Below, piece after piece: positions 11,545 through 11,573 of a DNA stretch of 11,573 bases. This stretch comes from an uncultured Caulobacter sp. Its GTDB lineage: Bacteria > Pseudomonadota > Alphaproteobacteria > Caulobacterales > Caulobacteraceae. The first letter of the stretch is position 1. Every line of letters begins with the position of its first letter. The stretch covers positions 1-11,573 of the forward strand of contig CALALX010000085.1 of NCBI GenBank assembly GCA_937925635.1, given 5' to 3'. The translations under genes and the position numbers were made by a program. Under the pieces are notes generated by a model. The model ran no database searches and was not told the origin of the DNA. It worked only from the letters and a program-made list of their open reading frames with translations.

Positions 11545-11573
11545 CCGCTCATCCTCGCGGAAGCGAGGACCCA
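11545..11573 (+). repeat. REP-like hairpin at the window end (partial)
   Basis: CCGCTCATCC (11545-11554) repeats the first ten bases of the hairpin at 750-781. CCTCGC (11553-11558) pairs with GCGAGG (11563-11568) around GGAA and is followed by ACCCA, as in the arm at 607-627, where the stem is CCCCGC/GCGGGG followed by ACCCAAG. It begins 13 bases after the stop of the small exported protein and is cut by the window edge. Confidence 0.55.

Overview
The window is a GC-rich, densely packed chromosomal segment from an alphaproteobacterium. It looks most like Caulobacterales (the Caulobacter/Phenylobacterium/Brevundimonas group). I infer this from the protein sequences (ParC, RecO, the leucyltransferase and a MotB with no MotA beside it), from promoter-like sequences resembling the Caulobacter housekeeping consensus (TTGWCGS and GCTANAWC), and from REP-like palindromes in the intergenic gaps. 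Genus assignment is an inference. I see no rRNA, tRNA, CRISPR array, transposase or phage gene.

Layout. (1) 1-560: the 3' part of hemB (porphobilinogen synthase). (2) 561-783: a gene-free gap with two nested inverted repeats and a perfect 14-bp hairpin between convergent genes. (3) 784-2297: a TetR-type repressor divergent from a di-iron PF10118-type hydrolase gene, with a near-perfect palindrome at the repressor start that is a likely operator. (4) 2294-3441, minus strand: a two-gene unit of a 3-hydroxyisobutyrate-dehydrogenase-like oxidoreductase followed, with an ATGA overlap, by a small ASCH/PUA-like protein. (5) 3635-5451, plus strand: motB, then bpt (N-end-rule leucyltransferase). (6) 5490-7863, minus strand: an exported family VIII esterase/beta-lactamase-fold hydrolase, preceded by a MerR-type regulator fused to a P-loop ATPase-like domain. 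(7) 7955-11078, minus strand: parC and, upstream of it, recO. (8) 11121-11531, plus strand: a small exported protein of unknown function, divergent from recO. The window ends inside another REP-like hairpin.

Most genes are core housekeeping: haem synthesis, chromosome decatenation, recombinational repair, flagellar stator and protein turnover. The accessory content is the TetR/PF10118 pair, the oxidoreductase/ASCH pair and the MerR-ATPase/esterase pair. The most unusual item is the MerR-ATPase protein. Its C-terminal domain reads like a degenerate ABC-type ATPase: Walker A and a D-loop-like GLD are present, but the residues usually used for catalysis (Glu after Walker B, H-loop His) appear replaced. 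The repeats are the second theme. Several gaps carry related palindromes, two of them with a compensatory base-pair change, and one palindrome forms the parC stop codon.
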